From: Halobacterium litoreum
GTDB lineage: Archaea > Halobacteriota > Halobacteria > Halobacteriales > Halobacteriaceae
Length of the DNA: 64,000 nt
NCBI RefSeq assembly: GCF_021233415.1
Contig: NZ_CP089466.1
Span: 930,001-994,000, forward strand
Reading direction: 5' to 3'
Below the pieces are notes generated by a model that saw only the letters and a program-made list of their open reading frames with translations, was not told the DNA's origin and did no database searches. The translations under genes were made by a program, and so were the position numbers. The first letter of the stretch is position 1. Each line of letters opens with the position of its first letter. Below are positions 1 through 7,707 of the stretch, piece by piece.

Positions 1-382
1 GTTCGGCGCCGCGGTACTCCCGCAGGTACGTGTGGACCGCCTGGTGGGAGACGAAGTCCGCGAGGAGCGCGTCCACGTCCACGCCGTCCCGCGACAGTTC
101 GAGGCGCTTCTGCGTGCGAACGCCCTCGCTCGCGTCGTCGCCAGCCAGCACCTCGTAGGTCGCCGCCACGTCCGCGTCGACCGGGTTCCGGCCCGCGTCC
201 GCGAGCGCCGCGCGGACGAGCCGGCGGTTGAAGTCGTCGGCGAGTTCCCGGAGGCTCGCGCGCGCCTCGCCGTCGGCCGTCCAGCGGCGTTCGAGGTCGT
301 CGCCCGCGTCCTCCAGTCCGTACTCGACGAGCAGGCGCCCGACCTTGCAGTCCGTCTCGTCGCGGTCCTCGGCGCTCGTCAT
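1..382 (-). CDS. rdfA: Rod-determining factor RdfA-like protein (5' part only)
   Basis: The first 127 codons are present and the gene runs off the left edge of the window. The start is the ATG at 382, giving MTSAEDRDETDCKVGRLL. The visible part has the layout I know from haloarchaeal RdfA: a CKVGRLL-EYGL opening, a stretch with SLRELADDFNRRL, then a VRTQKRLELSRDGVD segment and DFVSHQAVHTYL. RdfA was described in Haloferax as a factor needed for rod-shaped cells and has a DNA-binding look (helix-rich, basic 'LADDFNRR' helix). Recognition is from memory of the family. The missing C-terminus cannot be judged. It is transcribed leftward, 48 bp downstream of the exonuclease gene, so the two may be co-transcribed. 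Confidence 0.72.
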   Translation of the reverse strand, partial: MTSAEDRDETDCKVGRLLVEYGLEDAGDDLERRWTADGEARASLRELADDFNRRLVRAALADAGRNPVDADVAATYEVLAGDDASEGVRTQKRLELSRDGVDVDALLADFVSHQAVHTYLREYRGAE

Positions 383-430
383 CGCCTCTGAACTGGCGTG
401 CGCGAGAGAAAAGCGTCGTGGTCGGCGAGA

Positions 431-1177
431 CTACTGCCCGGTGGCCGTCGGGCGCGCCCCGTACTCCGCGTCGAGGCGCTCGCCGCCGAACCCGTCGTAC
501 AACTCGAACAGGACGTCGACGTCGCCGACGGCGTAGTCGTAGAGGAGGTCGCGGAGTCGCCGGTGGGTCGTCGTGTGTTCGATGCCCGCCGCGACGCCGT
601 CGACGTAGCGCTCCCCGAGCACCCGCCCGACGTCGGCGCCGCGGACGAACCCGTACTCGAACTCCTCGGTGACGTGGCCGTCGGGGAACTTGTAGTCCTC
701 GTACCAGATTTTCTCCTCTTCGACGCCGGCCAACTCACAGACCTTCCACAGCGGGAGTATCGGCTGGCCGTCCCGGAGTTCGTCCCGGTAGTCGGCGAGC
801 GCCGGCTCCGCGAGGTCGACGTGCGTCTCGGCGAGCGCGTCGAGGCGCGCGTGCGTCTCCTCGCGGACGCCGTCATCGACCAGCGCCGCCGCCCAGTTTC
901 CCATGTGTTCGAGGTCGAACGCGCTCCCGTTGTACGTCAGCACTCTGTCCACGCTTCTCCCGTCGCACCACGCGAAGAGGCGGTCGAACAGGTCCGCGGT
1001 GTGTTCGTCCGCCCAGTCGCCGTCGCGGAACAGGACGTCGGAGTCGACGTCCGCGTCCGGCGACTCCCGGTAGCCGACCGCGACCGCCAGCCACTCGAAG
1101 CACTCCGTCCCATCGCCGTTCGGTCCCGGCTCCCGAAACGGGCTCGCCGTCTCGATGTCCAGCGCGAGCGTCCCCAT
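431..1177 (-). CDS. PolB-like 3'-5' exonuclease (DnaQ/RNase H fold)
   Basis: 248 aa. The N-terminus MGTLALDIETAS gives the ExoI metal-binding pair Asp7 and Glu9. YNGSAFD at about 82-88 is an ExoII-type motif with its Asp. YAVGDVDVLFELY near 214-226 fits the last (ExoIII) motif with Tyr and Asp. The protein is a stand-alone exonuclease-domain protein of the 'predicted 3'-5' exonuclease related to PolB' type, with no polymerase domain. It probably trims DNA or RNA ends; substrate is unknown. The ATG at 1177 is chosen because the fold starts immediately with the beta strand carrying the DIE motif. It lies just upstream of the RdfA gene on the same strand. Confidence 0.8.
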   Translation of the reverse strand: MGTLALDIETASPFREPGPNGDGTECFEWLAVAVGYRESPDADVDSDVLFRDGDWADEHTADLFDRLFAWCDGRSVDRVLTYNGSAFDLEHMGNWAAALVDDGVREETHARLDALAETHVDLAEPALADYRDELRDGQPILPLWKVCELAGVEEEKIWYEDYKFPDGHVTEEFEYGFVRGADVGRVLGERYVDGVAAGIEHTTTHRRLRDLLYDYAVGDVDVLFELYDGFGGERLDAEYGARPTATGQ

Positions 1178-1314
1178 TCTACCGCGGCCGATACGCAGTC
1201 GACCGTCATGAACGTGTCCGCTCGCGGGGAGTTCGGTCGAACGACCGAGAAGGAGTCTGCGGCCGCAGGCGGCGAGCAGCGAGCGCTATCGATTACCCAG
1301 TCGGGTGACGCGCG

Positions 1315-2271
1315 TCAGAAGCCGAGGGCTCCGAGCGCGCTACTCTGGTTGCCCGACACGACCGTCCCCTCGGCGCTCACGCTCCCTCCGGTGAGCGCGT
1401 CGAGCGTGTCGGTGACGGTGTACCCCGGCGTCTCGACGCGGATCTCGCTGTCTCCGGTGACGTCCACGAACTTCAGGTGGAGTTCGTACGACCCGTCCTC
1501 GCTGATGGTGGTCGCCTCCTTCTGATTCGAGTTCGTGTGGTACGCCCACGCCGTCTCTCCGGCGGCGCTCTGACTCGCTTTACCCGAAATCGTCCACACT
1601 TCGGGCTGTTCCGCGGGCTGGTCGCCCGCCATCGGGTACGACCGCTTCTGCCACTCGGTGTACCCCTCGTCGATGGCGTACACCGTCTCGTATCCCTTCT
1701 CCTGGAGGGACGCCGCGCGGAGTGTCGAGAGGTGGTGCGGGCACGCGCAGTACGTGACGATGCGCTCGTCTTTCGCCCACTCCAACACCGGGTCGTCGGG
1801 GTCCTCCTCGCCGTCGCCCGCCGGGCTGTTCACCGCACCGAGCACGTGGGACTGCTCGTACTCGGTGGCGCTGCGAGTGTCGGCGAAGCGCGCCTCGCCG
1901 CGCACGAACCAGTAGTACGCCACGTCGATGGGGACCAGTGACACCTCGATGCCGTTCCGCGTCGTCGTCTCGAACGACGACGGGTCGACGCTGCGCTCTT
2001 CGAACGTCGCGTCGAACTCCGGCGGGTAGCCGTCCTTCGGCTTCGGGTCCGCGGGCAGGTCGTCGCCGTTGCGCGGCCCCTCGGCCGCCGACTGGGTCTG
2101 CTGGGTGGTCGTCGCGTTCGACTCCGTGGTCGTCGACTGCGTGGTCGACTGCGCTGTCGAGTTCTCCGGACTCTCGGCGTCGCCGCCGGACGAGGAACAG
2201 CCGGCGAGCGCCGTCACCGTCCCCGCGCCGACCGCGGCGAGCAGGTGACGACGAGTCGTTCTGTCTGTCAT
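1315..2271 (-). CDS. Tat-exported rhodanese-like lipoprotein
   Basis: 318 aa. The N-terminus has a twin arginine (TRRHLLAAVG), a hydrophobic stretch and the lipobox LAGC, so it should be exported folded by Tat and anchored through Cys at about position 24. A Ser/Thr-rich linker follows (about 25-75). The middle is a rhodanese domain: RFADTRSATEYEQSHV, then the active-site loop TYCACPHH containing a candidate sulfur-accepting Cys, then EKGYETVYAIDEGYTEW. A C-terminal beta-rich segment of about 90 residues begins WTISGKASQ. The ATG at 2271 is set by the Tat signal and lies 36 bases from the TATA of the shared promoter, so the leader is very short. Export of a rhodanese suggests extracytoplasmic sulfur chemistry; the substrate is unknown. 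Confidence 0.8.
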   Translation of the reverse strand: MTDRTTRRHLLAAVGAGTVTALAGCSSSGGDAESPENSTAQSTTQSTTTESNATTTQQTQSAAEGPRNGDDLPADPKPKDGYPPEFDATFEERSVDPSSFETTTRNGIEVSLVPIDVAYYWFVRGEARFADTRSATEYEQSHVLGAVNSPAGDGEEDPDDPVLEWAKDERIVTYCACPHHLSTLRAASLQEKGYETVYAIDEGYTEWQKRSYPMAGDQPAEQPEVWTISGKASQSAAGETAWAYHTNSNQKEATTISEDGSYELHLKFVDVTGDSEIRVETPGYTVTDTLDALTGGSVSAEGTVVSGNQSSALGALGF

Positions 2272-2300
2272 GCACTCGGTCCGTGGAGCGCACGGGCGTT

Positions 2301-2320
2301 TACTATACGCTGGGTAAGCC
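2301..2320 (-). promoter_or_regulatory. Shared CTTAMC-N-CGTATA promoter, rhodanese gene
   Basis: On the minus strand this reads GGCTTACCCAGCGTATAGTA. CTTA begins exactly 11 bases before TATAG, as in the eight other copies in the locus. TATA to ATG is 36 bases, predicting transcription within about 10 bases of the start. Confidence 0.6.
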
Positions 2321-2386
2321 GGCCGAATCGCCCGAAACCGCACACAACAGTCGCCGACGCCCCCTCGACCGACACCGGTCGGCGTC

Positions 2387-2680
2387 TCAGTGCGCTTCCA
2401 GCGCGTCCGCGTACCCGCGCTGCCAGCACAGCAGGTCCCGTAGCGCTTGCCGTCCGTCCTCGGTGACCGCGTACTCGTTCGTGCGGCCGTCCCGCTCGCC
2501 CTTCGCCACGAGCCCGGCCTCGACGAGCTCGTCGAGATTCGAGTAGAGGACGCCGGGGAGCAGGTCCGTGTCCTGTGACTGCTTGAGTTCCGACTTGATG
2601 GTCTGCCCGCTCGCCGGCCCGACGCCCGCGACGACGAACAGGAGGTCTCGCTGGAGCGCGGAACGCTCGTACATCGCCAT
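2387..2680 (-). CDS. PadR-like winged-helix transcriptional regulator
   Basis: 97 aa. The layout is typical of PadR: a first helix pair (ERSALQRDLLFVVAGV), GPASGQTIKSEL, the recognition-helix region LLPGVLYSNLDELVEAGLVAKG, the wing DGRTNEYAVTEDG, and a C-terminal helix ending CWQRGYADALEAH. Met at codon 3 is an equally possible start. It lies between the rhodanese gene and divergent glmM, so it may act on either, but nothing in the sequence proves a target. A near-copy of the locus promoter motif on the plus strand at 2731-2747 lies in the intergenic region just upstream of this start. Confidence 0.8.
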   Translation of the reverse strand: MAMYERSALQRDLLFVVAGVGPASGQTIKSELKQSQDTDLLPGVLYSNLDELVEAGLVAKGERDGRTNEYAVTEDGRQALRDLLCWQRGYADALEAH

Positions 2681-2770
2681 ACCGGCCCGGAGCCACTCCC
2701 CACCAATGAATCGCCGAGACCGTTGTGGGACTTAACACAGTTGTAAACGCCCCGCGAGCGCCCGAATCCC

Positions 2771-2790
2771 GGCTTACCCCCCGCATAGTT
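2771..2790 (+). promoter_or_regulatory. Shared promoter motif, glmM
   Basis: GGCTTACCCCCCGCATAGTT. It has the same 11-base spacing from CTTA to (T/C)ATA as the other copies. CATAG to the glmM ATG is 34 bases. A weaker second copy, CTTAACACAGTTGTAAA, starts 42 bases further upstream at 2731. Confidence 0.55.
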
Positions 2791-2817
2791 AGGGTGGCTC
2801 GCGTGGACTGCCGTGGC

Positions 2818-4140
2818 ATGTTCGGAACGAGCGGTATCCGTGGGCCGGTCGGCGACGCGGTGACGACGGACCTCGCGGCCGACGTCGGGCGCGCGCTGGC
2901 GTCCGCCGGCTACGAACGCGTCGTCCTCGGGCGCGACCCGCGACCGACCGGCGCGGCGTTCGCCGACGCGCTGTCCGCGGGCGTCCGCGAGTGCGGCGGC
3001 GACGTCTACCGCGTCGGCGTCCAGAGCACGCCGACCGTCGCGCGCAGCGTCGCGTGGTTGGACGCCGACGCCGGCGTGACGGTCACCGCGAGCCACAACC
3101 CCCCGACCGACAACGGCGTCAAACTCTGGCTCCCCTCGGGGAAGGCGTTCGGGCCGACTGAACGCGAGACCATCGCGGAGCGCGTCGAACACGACGACTT
3201 CGCGTTCGCCGCGTGGGATGCGTTCGGGAGCGAGCACGCGCCCGGCTTCGACCCGCGAGCGCGCCACGAGGCCGCGCTCCGCGACGCCGTCTCGCTCGAC
3301 GGGGCGCCCTCCGTCGTCGTGGACGTGGGGAACGGCGCGGGCGGCGTCACCGCGAGCGCGCTCGACGCCCTCGGTTGCGACGTGACGACGCTGAACGCAC
3401 AGGAGGACGGCCACTTCCCCGGTCGCCCGAGCGAACCGACGCCCCAGCACTGCGCCGCACTCGGGCGGTTCCTCGCGCGCTCCGACGCCGACTTCGGGGT
3501 CGCCCACGACGGCGACGCCGACCGCATGGTCGCGGTCACGGGCGACGGCGAGTTCGTCCCCGGCGACGTGTTGCTCGCGCTGTTCGGACGCGACGCGGTG
3601 CCCGCGGGCGGCGCGCTCGCCGCGCCCGTGAACACGAGTCTCGCGGTCGACGACGCGCTCGCCGACCGGGACGCGTCCGTCGCTCGCACCCGAGTCGGGG
3701 ACGTCCACGTCGCCGACCGCCTCGCCAGCGACGACCTCGCGTTCGGCGGCGAACCGAGCGGCGCGTGGATTTGGCCCGCCGAGACGCTCTGCCCGGACGG
3801 CCCGCTCGCCGCCGCGAAACTCGCCGCGCTGGTCGCCGACCGCGGCCCGCTCGCCGACCTCGCGGCCGACGTGCCGCAGTACCCGCTCCGCCGCGAGAGC
3901 GTCGCCGTCGAGGACAAGGCCGGCGTGATGGCGGGCGTCCGCGAGCGCGTCGCGGCGCGCTACGACGACGTGGACGACCGCGACGGCGTGCGCGTGGAGA
4001 CCGACGACGGCTGGTTCCTCGTGCGCGCGAGCGGCACTCAACCGCTCGTCCGCGTGACCGCCGAAGCGCGCGACGAACGGGCCGCGGACGCGCTCCGAGA
4101 CACCGCCCGCACGTTCGTCGAAGCGGCGCGCGGCGAGTGA
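2818..4140 (+). CDS. glmM: Phosphoglucosamine/phosphohexo mutase (GlmM family)
   Basis: 440 aa, the normal length for archaeal GlmM/ManB enzymes. It interconverts hexose(amine) 6- and 1-phosphates. It opens FGTSGIRG. The phosphoserine loop is TASHNPPTDNG with Ser92. The metal-binding loop is DGDADRM near 231-237. The sugar-specificity loop is GEPSGAW, and the C-terminal phosphate-binding loop is RASGTQPLVRV. With GlmS and the GlmU-like protein nearby, glucosamine-6-P to glucosamine-1-P is the most likely reaction, although mannose or glucose phosphates are possible. The ATG at 2818 is supported by the promoter 34 bases upstream and by the FGTSG start. Confidence 0.85.
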   Translation: MFGTSGIRGPVGDAVTTDLAADVGRALASAGYERVVLGRDPRPTGAAFADALSAGVRECGGDVYRVGVQSTPTVARSVAWLDADAGVTVTASHNPPTDNGVKLWLPSGKAFGPTERETIAERVEHDDFAFAAWDAFGSEHAPGFDPRARHEAALRDAVSLDGAPSVVVDVGNGAGGVTASALDALGCDVTTLNAQEDGHFPGRPSEPTPQHCAALGRFLARSDADFGVAHDGDADRMVAVTGDGEFVPGDVLLALFGRDAVPAGGALAAPVNTSLAVDDALADRDASVARTRVGDVHVADRLASDDLAFGGEPSGAWIWPAETLCPDGPLAAAKLAALVADRGPLADLAADVPQYPLRRESVAVEDKAGVMAGVRERVAARYDDVDDRDGVRVETDDGWFLVRASGTQPLVRVTAEARDERAADALRDTARTFVEAARGE

Positions 4141-4157
4141 CGAAACGTCAGGTAGCG

Positions 4158-4178
4158 GGCTTAACGGACGTATAATAA
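4158..4178 (+). promoter_or_regulatory. Shared promoter motif, glmU-flippase operon
   Basis: GGCTTAACGGACGTATAATA. TATAAT starts at 4171, 35 bases before the ATG at 4206, the same distance as for the LpxD-like gene. Confidence 0.65.
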
Positions 4179-4205
4179 ACCCCGGCGGGCGGCTACCGCC
4201 GTGCA

Positions 4206-5387
4206 ATGCAAGTCGTCATTCTGGCCGCGGGCGAGGGAACCCGAATCCGCCCGCTCTCCGCGTCGACGCCGAAACCGCTCCTCCCGGTCGCCGGCCGACC
4301 GCTCGCCGCGCACGCCGCGGACGCCGCGGTGGACGCCGGCGCCGACGAACTCGTGTTCGTCGTCGGCTACGAGGCCGACGCGGTCCGAGACCACTTCGGC
4401 GAGACGTACCGCGGCACTCCCGTCGAGTACGCCGTGCAGACCGACCGGGACGGCACCGCGGGCGCGGTCCGCGCGGCCCGCGAGCACCTCGACGGCGCGT
4501 TCGCCGTGGTGAACGGCGACAACCTCTACGACCGCGAGAGCATCGCGGCGCTGTTCGACGCCGGGCCCTCGGTGGCCGTCCACAACGTCGACGACCCCTC
4601 GAACTACGGCGTCGTCTCCACCGACGGCGGGCGCGCCACGGGCATCGTCGAGAAGCCCGCGACGCCGCCGACGGACCTCGCGAACGCCGGCGCGTACGTG
4701 TTCCCCGCCGAGGCCCGCGAGTGGCTGGACGTCCCGGAGAGCGCGCGCGGCGAGCGCGAACTGACGGACGTGCTCGCCGAGGCAATCGAGCGCGCCGACG
4801 TGACCCCCGTCCCCGTCGACCGGTGGCTGGACGTCGGGCGGCCGTGGGAACTGCTCGCCGCCAACGAGTGGAAACTCGGCGCGCTCGGGCGACACGTCGA
4901 CGGCGACGTCCACGCGGACGCGACAATCGACGGGAGCGTGGTCGTCGAGGACGGCGCGACCGTCGAGTCCGGCGTCACTATCGAGGGGCCGGCTTACCTC
5001 GCCGCCGGCGCGACGGTCGGCCCGAACGCGTACGTCCGCGGCGCGACCTACCTCGGGCCGGACGCACACGTCGGGCACGCCGTCGAGGTGAAAAACAGCG
5101 TCCTGCGCGCCGGCGCGACGGTCGGCCACCTCTCGTACGTCGGCGATTCGGTGCTCGGGACGGACGTGAACTTCGGCGCGGGCACCGTCGTCGCGAACCT
5201 CCGGCACGACGACGCCGACGTCGAACTCACGGTGAAAGGCGAGCGCACGTCGACCGGCCGACGGAAGTTCGGCGTCGTCGTCGGCGACGGCGCCAAGACC
5301 GGTATCGACACCAGCCTCGCGCCGGGCGTGACGCTCTCGCCGGGCGCGCGAACGAACCCCGGCGAGACGGTGACCCGTGACCGGTAA
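4206..5387 (+). CDS. glmU: Bifunctional sugar-1-P nucleotidylyltransferase/acetyltransferase (GlmU-like)
   Basis: 393 aa. The N-terminal nucleotidyltransferase domain starts MQVVILAAGEGTRIRPL, the pyrophosphorylase signature, with TPKPLLPVAG, VNGDNLYD (metal Asp) and VEKP further on. From about 245 to the end there is a left-handed beta-helix made of hexapeptide repeats, with KNSVLRAGATVGHLSYVGDSVLG resembling the acetyltransferase part of GlmU. In archaea such proteins acetylate GlcN-1-P and charge it with UTP to give UDP-GlcNAc. Position after glmM and before the flippase fits supply of UDP-GlcNAc for glycan assembly. A dTDP-glucose-type activity cannot be excluded by sequence reading alone. 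Confidence 0.82.
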   Translation: MQVVILAAGEGTRIRPLSASTPKPLLPVAGRPLAAHAADAAVDAGADELVFVVGYEADAVRDHFGETYRGTPVEYAVQTDRDGTAGAVRAAREHLDGAFAVVNGDNLYDRESIAALFDAGPSVAVHNVDDPSNYGVVSTDGGRATGIVEKPATPPTDLANAGAYVFPAEAREWLDVPESARGERELTDVLAEAIERADVTPVPVDRWLDVGRPWELLAANEWKLGALGRHVDGDVHADATIDGSVVVEDGATVESGVTIEGPAYLAAGATVGPNAYVRGATYLGPDAHVGHAVEVKNSVLRAGATVGHLSYVGDSVLGTDVNFGAGTVVANLRHDDADVELTVKGERTSTGRRKFGVVVGDGAKTGIDTSLAPGVTLSPGARTNPGETVTRDR

Positions 5388-5410
5388 CCGTCACAGACGC
5401 GGGTGATTCC

Positions 5411-7705
5411 GTGGGGCGAACGATAACCTCGGGCGTCCTCTCGGTGGCGGGCACGAAAGTCGTCGTGCTCGTCCTCGGGCTCGCGGCGTCCCCGCTGCTC
5501 ACGCGCCTGCTCGGCGACGGCTACGGCGACTACGCGTTCCTGCTGTCGGCGTTCTCGCTGTTCATGCTGTTCGTGAGTTCCGGCATCACCGAGGGCGTCC
5601 GCAAGTACATCGCGGAAGACCGGGCGCGACCCGGCTGGCAGGACGCCGTCGCGGGCTTCTATTTCCGCGTCGCGCTCGCGCTCGCGCTCGCCGGCGCCGC
5701 CGTCCTCGCCGCCGTCGCGTACACCGGCCTCGCGGCGCGCTTCCTCGGCCCCGAGTTCACCGCGTACTGTTACGTGCTCGCGGCGCTCGTCGTCGCCGCG
5801 CAACTCCGCGCGTACGCCCGCCGGACGCTCATGGGCCTCGGCCTCGAACCGTACTCGGAGTCGCTGAAAGTTCTCCACAAGACGGTGTTCGTCGCGGCGG
5901 GCGTCGGTCTCGCGTGGCTCGGCTACGGCGTCGTCGGCGTACTCGCGGGCCACGTCGTCGCCAGCCTCCTCTCCGCGCTGGTCGGCCTCCTCGTGCTCGC
6001 GCGCCGCGTCAGCCCCGGCGCCGCCGTCCGCCGCCTCCCGACCGGCGTGTCCGGCCGCGAGTTCCTCGCGTTCAACGGCATGAGCGTCGTGCTCGCGCTC
6101 CTCCTCACGTCGCTCTACCAGGTGGATTTGCTGATGTTGCGCCCCATCGCGGGCGCCGAGCAGACGAAGTACTACAAGGTCGCGCTCGTGTTCGCGGAAC
6201 TCCTCTGGTTCGTTCCCACCTCGCTCCAGACTGTCCTCCTGCACTCCACGTCGAGTCTCTGGTCCTCGGGCGACGGCGAGCGCGCGAGCCGCATCGCCGC
6301 CCGCATCACCCGGTACACTGTCCTGTTGACGGCGCTCCTCGCCGTCGGCATCGGCACGCTCGCCGCCGACACCATCCCGATTCTCTACCCCGACGAGTAC
6401 GCCGCCAGCGTCGCGCCGCTCCTCCTCTTGCTGCCGGGCGCCGTCGGGTTCGCAATCGCGCGCCCGATGCTCGCAGTCGGACAGGGCAAGGGCGACCTCA
6501 AGCCCCTCATCGCGGCGACCGGCGTCGCCGCCGTCGTGAACCTCGTCTTGAACGCCGTGCTCGTCCCCCGGTACGGGATGCACGGCGCCGCCGTCGCCAC
6601 GAGCGTCGGCTACGGGTCGATGGCCGTCCTGCACGTCCTCGCCGCGCGCCGCGTCGGCTTCGACCCGCTCGCCGACCTCCGGCCGCTCCGCCTCGCCGTC
6701 GCTGTCGCCCTCGGCGGCGCGGCGACGGTGTGGGTCGCGCGCCTCGTCCCCGGCCCGTGGCCCGCGCTCGCCGTCGTGCCGGTCGCCGGATTCTCGCTGT
6801 TCGCGGCCGCGGCGTTCCTCTCGGGCGCCCTCGACACCGACGAGGTCGGCGGGCTCGCCGGTTCGATGCCCGGACTCTCGCAGATTCTCGCGGGCTCCAC
6901 GGGCGGCGGGCGCTCGTCGCTCGCGTCCGCCGGCGCCGTCGCCCAGAAGACCCTGCTCGCGGTCGGTATCGTGCTGTTCGTCGCGGGCGTCGGCATCGCC
7001 GCGTCCGGCGCCGGCGTCGACGACCTCGACGACCCGCCCGAGGACGCGACGACGCCCGGGACCACCGCGCCGCCGACCACGCAGTCCCCGACCACGGAGG
7101 CGCCGTCGAACGAGACCACCCAGTCGACCACGCAGACGCCGACCACGACTGACCAACCCCCGCCGACGACCGGCGGCCCGCCATCGACGACCACCGAGAA
7201 CACGACCACGACACGGAACACGACCACACCGACGACTACGACGCAGACGCCGACCACGACGACGCAGACGCCGCCAACCACACCGACCACGACGACCACG
7301 ACCGAAACCTCGACGCCGACCACGACGACCCGGAACACGACCACACCGACGACCACGGCAACCACGACCGACACGACGACCCAAACACAGACAACCACGC
7401 AGACGACCGAGCCGACGACGACACAGACCACGACGACGGAACCGACCACTACGCAGACCACGACCACGACCGAGAACACCACCACGACGACCACGACCGA
7501 GAACACCACGACAACCACGGAGAGTACCACGACGACGACTGAGAACACCACCACGACGACCACGACGACTGAGAACACCACGACAACGACGACTGAAGAC
7601 ACGACAACGACCGAGGACACCACCACGACGACCGAGTCGACGGAGAACACCACGACGAGCGACGGCGGACTCTTCGACCGGGTCGAACTCGGTCGCGCGT
7701 CGTAG
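5411..7705 (+). CDS. Wzx/MurJ-like polysaccharide flippase with Thr-rich tail
   Basis: 764 aa, starting at GTG 5411, 23 bases after the glmU-like stop. Residues 1 to about 480 carry roughly 14 hydrophobic segments of a polysaccharide-biosynthesis flippase (opening TSGVLSVAGTKVVVLVLGLAASPLLTRLL, quoted in parts; LGDGYGDYAF follows). It should move lipid-linked glycan across the membrane. Another hydrophobic segment (TLLAVGIVLFVAGVGIAAS) near 515-535 is followed by about 225 residues of almost pure Thr with Asn, Glu, Pro and Gln, ending GLFDRVELGRAS. If the extra segment spans the membrane, the tail would be outside, where it could be O-glycosylated. Ordinary flippases end after the membrane domain, so this is a fusion-like extension. 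No PGF-CTERM signal is seen. Confidence 0.85.
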   Translation: MGRTITSGVLSVAGTKVVVLVLGLAASPLLTRLLGDGYGDYAFLLSAFSLFMLFVSSGITEGVRKYIAEDRARPGWQDAVAGFYFRVALALALAGAAVLAAVAYTGLAARFLGPEFTAYCYVLAALVVAAQLRAYARRTLMGLGLEPYSESLKVLHKTVFVAAGVGLAWLGYGVVGVLAGHVVASLLSALVGLLVLARRVSPGAAVRRLPTGVSGREFLAFNGMSVVLALLLTSLYQVDLLMLRPIAGAEQTKYYKVALVFAELLWFVPTSLQTVLLHSTSSLWSSGDGERASRIAARITRYTVLLTALLAVGIGTLAADTIPILYPDEYAASVAPLLLLLPGAVGFAIARPMLAVGQGKGDLKPLIAATGVAAVVNLVLNAVLVPRYGMHGAAVATSVGYGSMAVLHVLAARRVGFDPLADLRPLRLAVAVALGGAATVWVARLVPGPWPALAVVPVAGFSLFAAAAFLSGALDTDEVGGLAGSMPGLSQILAGSTGGGRSSLASAGAVAQKTLLAVGIVLFVAGVGIAASGAGVDDLDDPPEDATTPGTTAPPTTQSPTTEAPSNETTQSTTQTPTTTDQPPPTTGGPPSTTTENTTTTRNTTTPTTTTQTPTTTTQTPPTTPTTTTTTETSTPTTTTRNTTTPTTTATTTDTTTQTQTTTQTTEPTTTQTTTTEPTTTQTTTTTENTTTTTTTENTTTTTESTTTTTENTTTTTTTTENTTTTTTEDTTTTEDTTTTTESTENTTTSDGGLFDRVELGRAS
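7040..7660 (+). repeat. Low-complexity ACC/ACG (Thr-codon) tract
   Basis: About 620 bp made mainly of acc, acg, act and aca codons with interspersed gag-aac. It encodes the Thr-rich tail of the flippase. The unit GAGAACACCACCACGACG recurs several times. Copy number is likely variable between strains. Confidence 0.85.
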
Positions 7706-7707
7706 CG

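Noticed and set aside
1178-1314. Possible small gene or RNA between the exonuclease and rhodanese genes
   Set aside because: No ORF with a good start and no recognisable RNA structure; it most likely holds the exonuclease promoter.
2272-4206. Extension of the rhodanese reading frame upstream to 4206
   Set aside because: It would run antisense through the PadR gene and glmM; the Tat signal and promoter at 2301-2320 place the start at 2271.
6610-7653. Long minus-strand reading frame rich in Val/Ser opposite the flippase tail
   Set aside because: It is the antisense of Thr codons (GTC/GTG/GTT against acc/acg); it has no start context or domain, and the plus-strand flippase explains the region.
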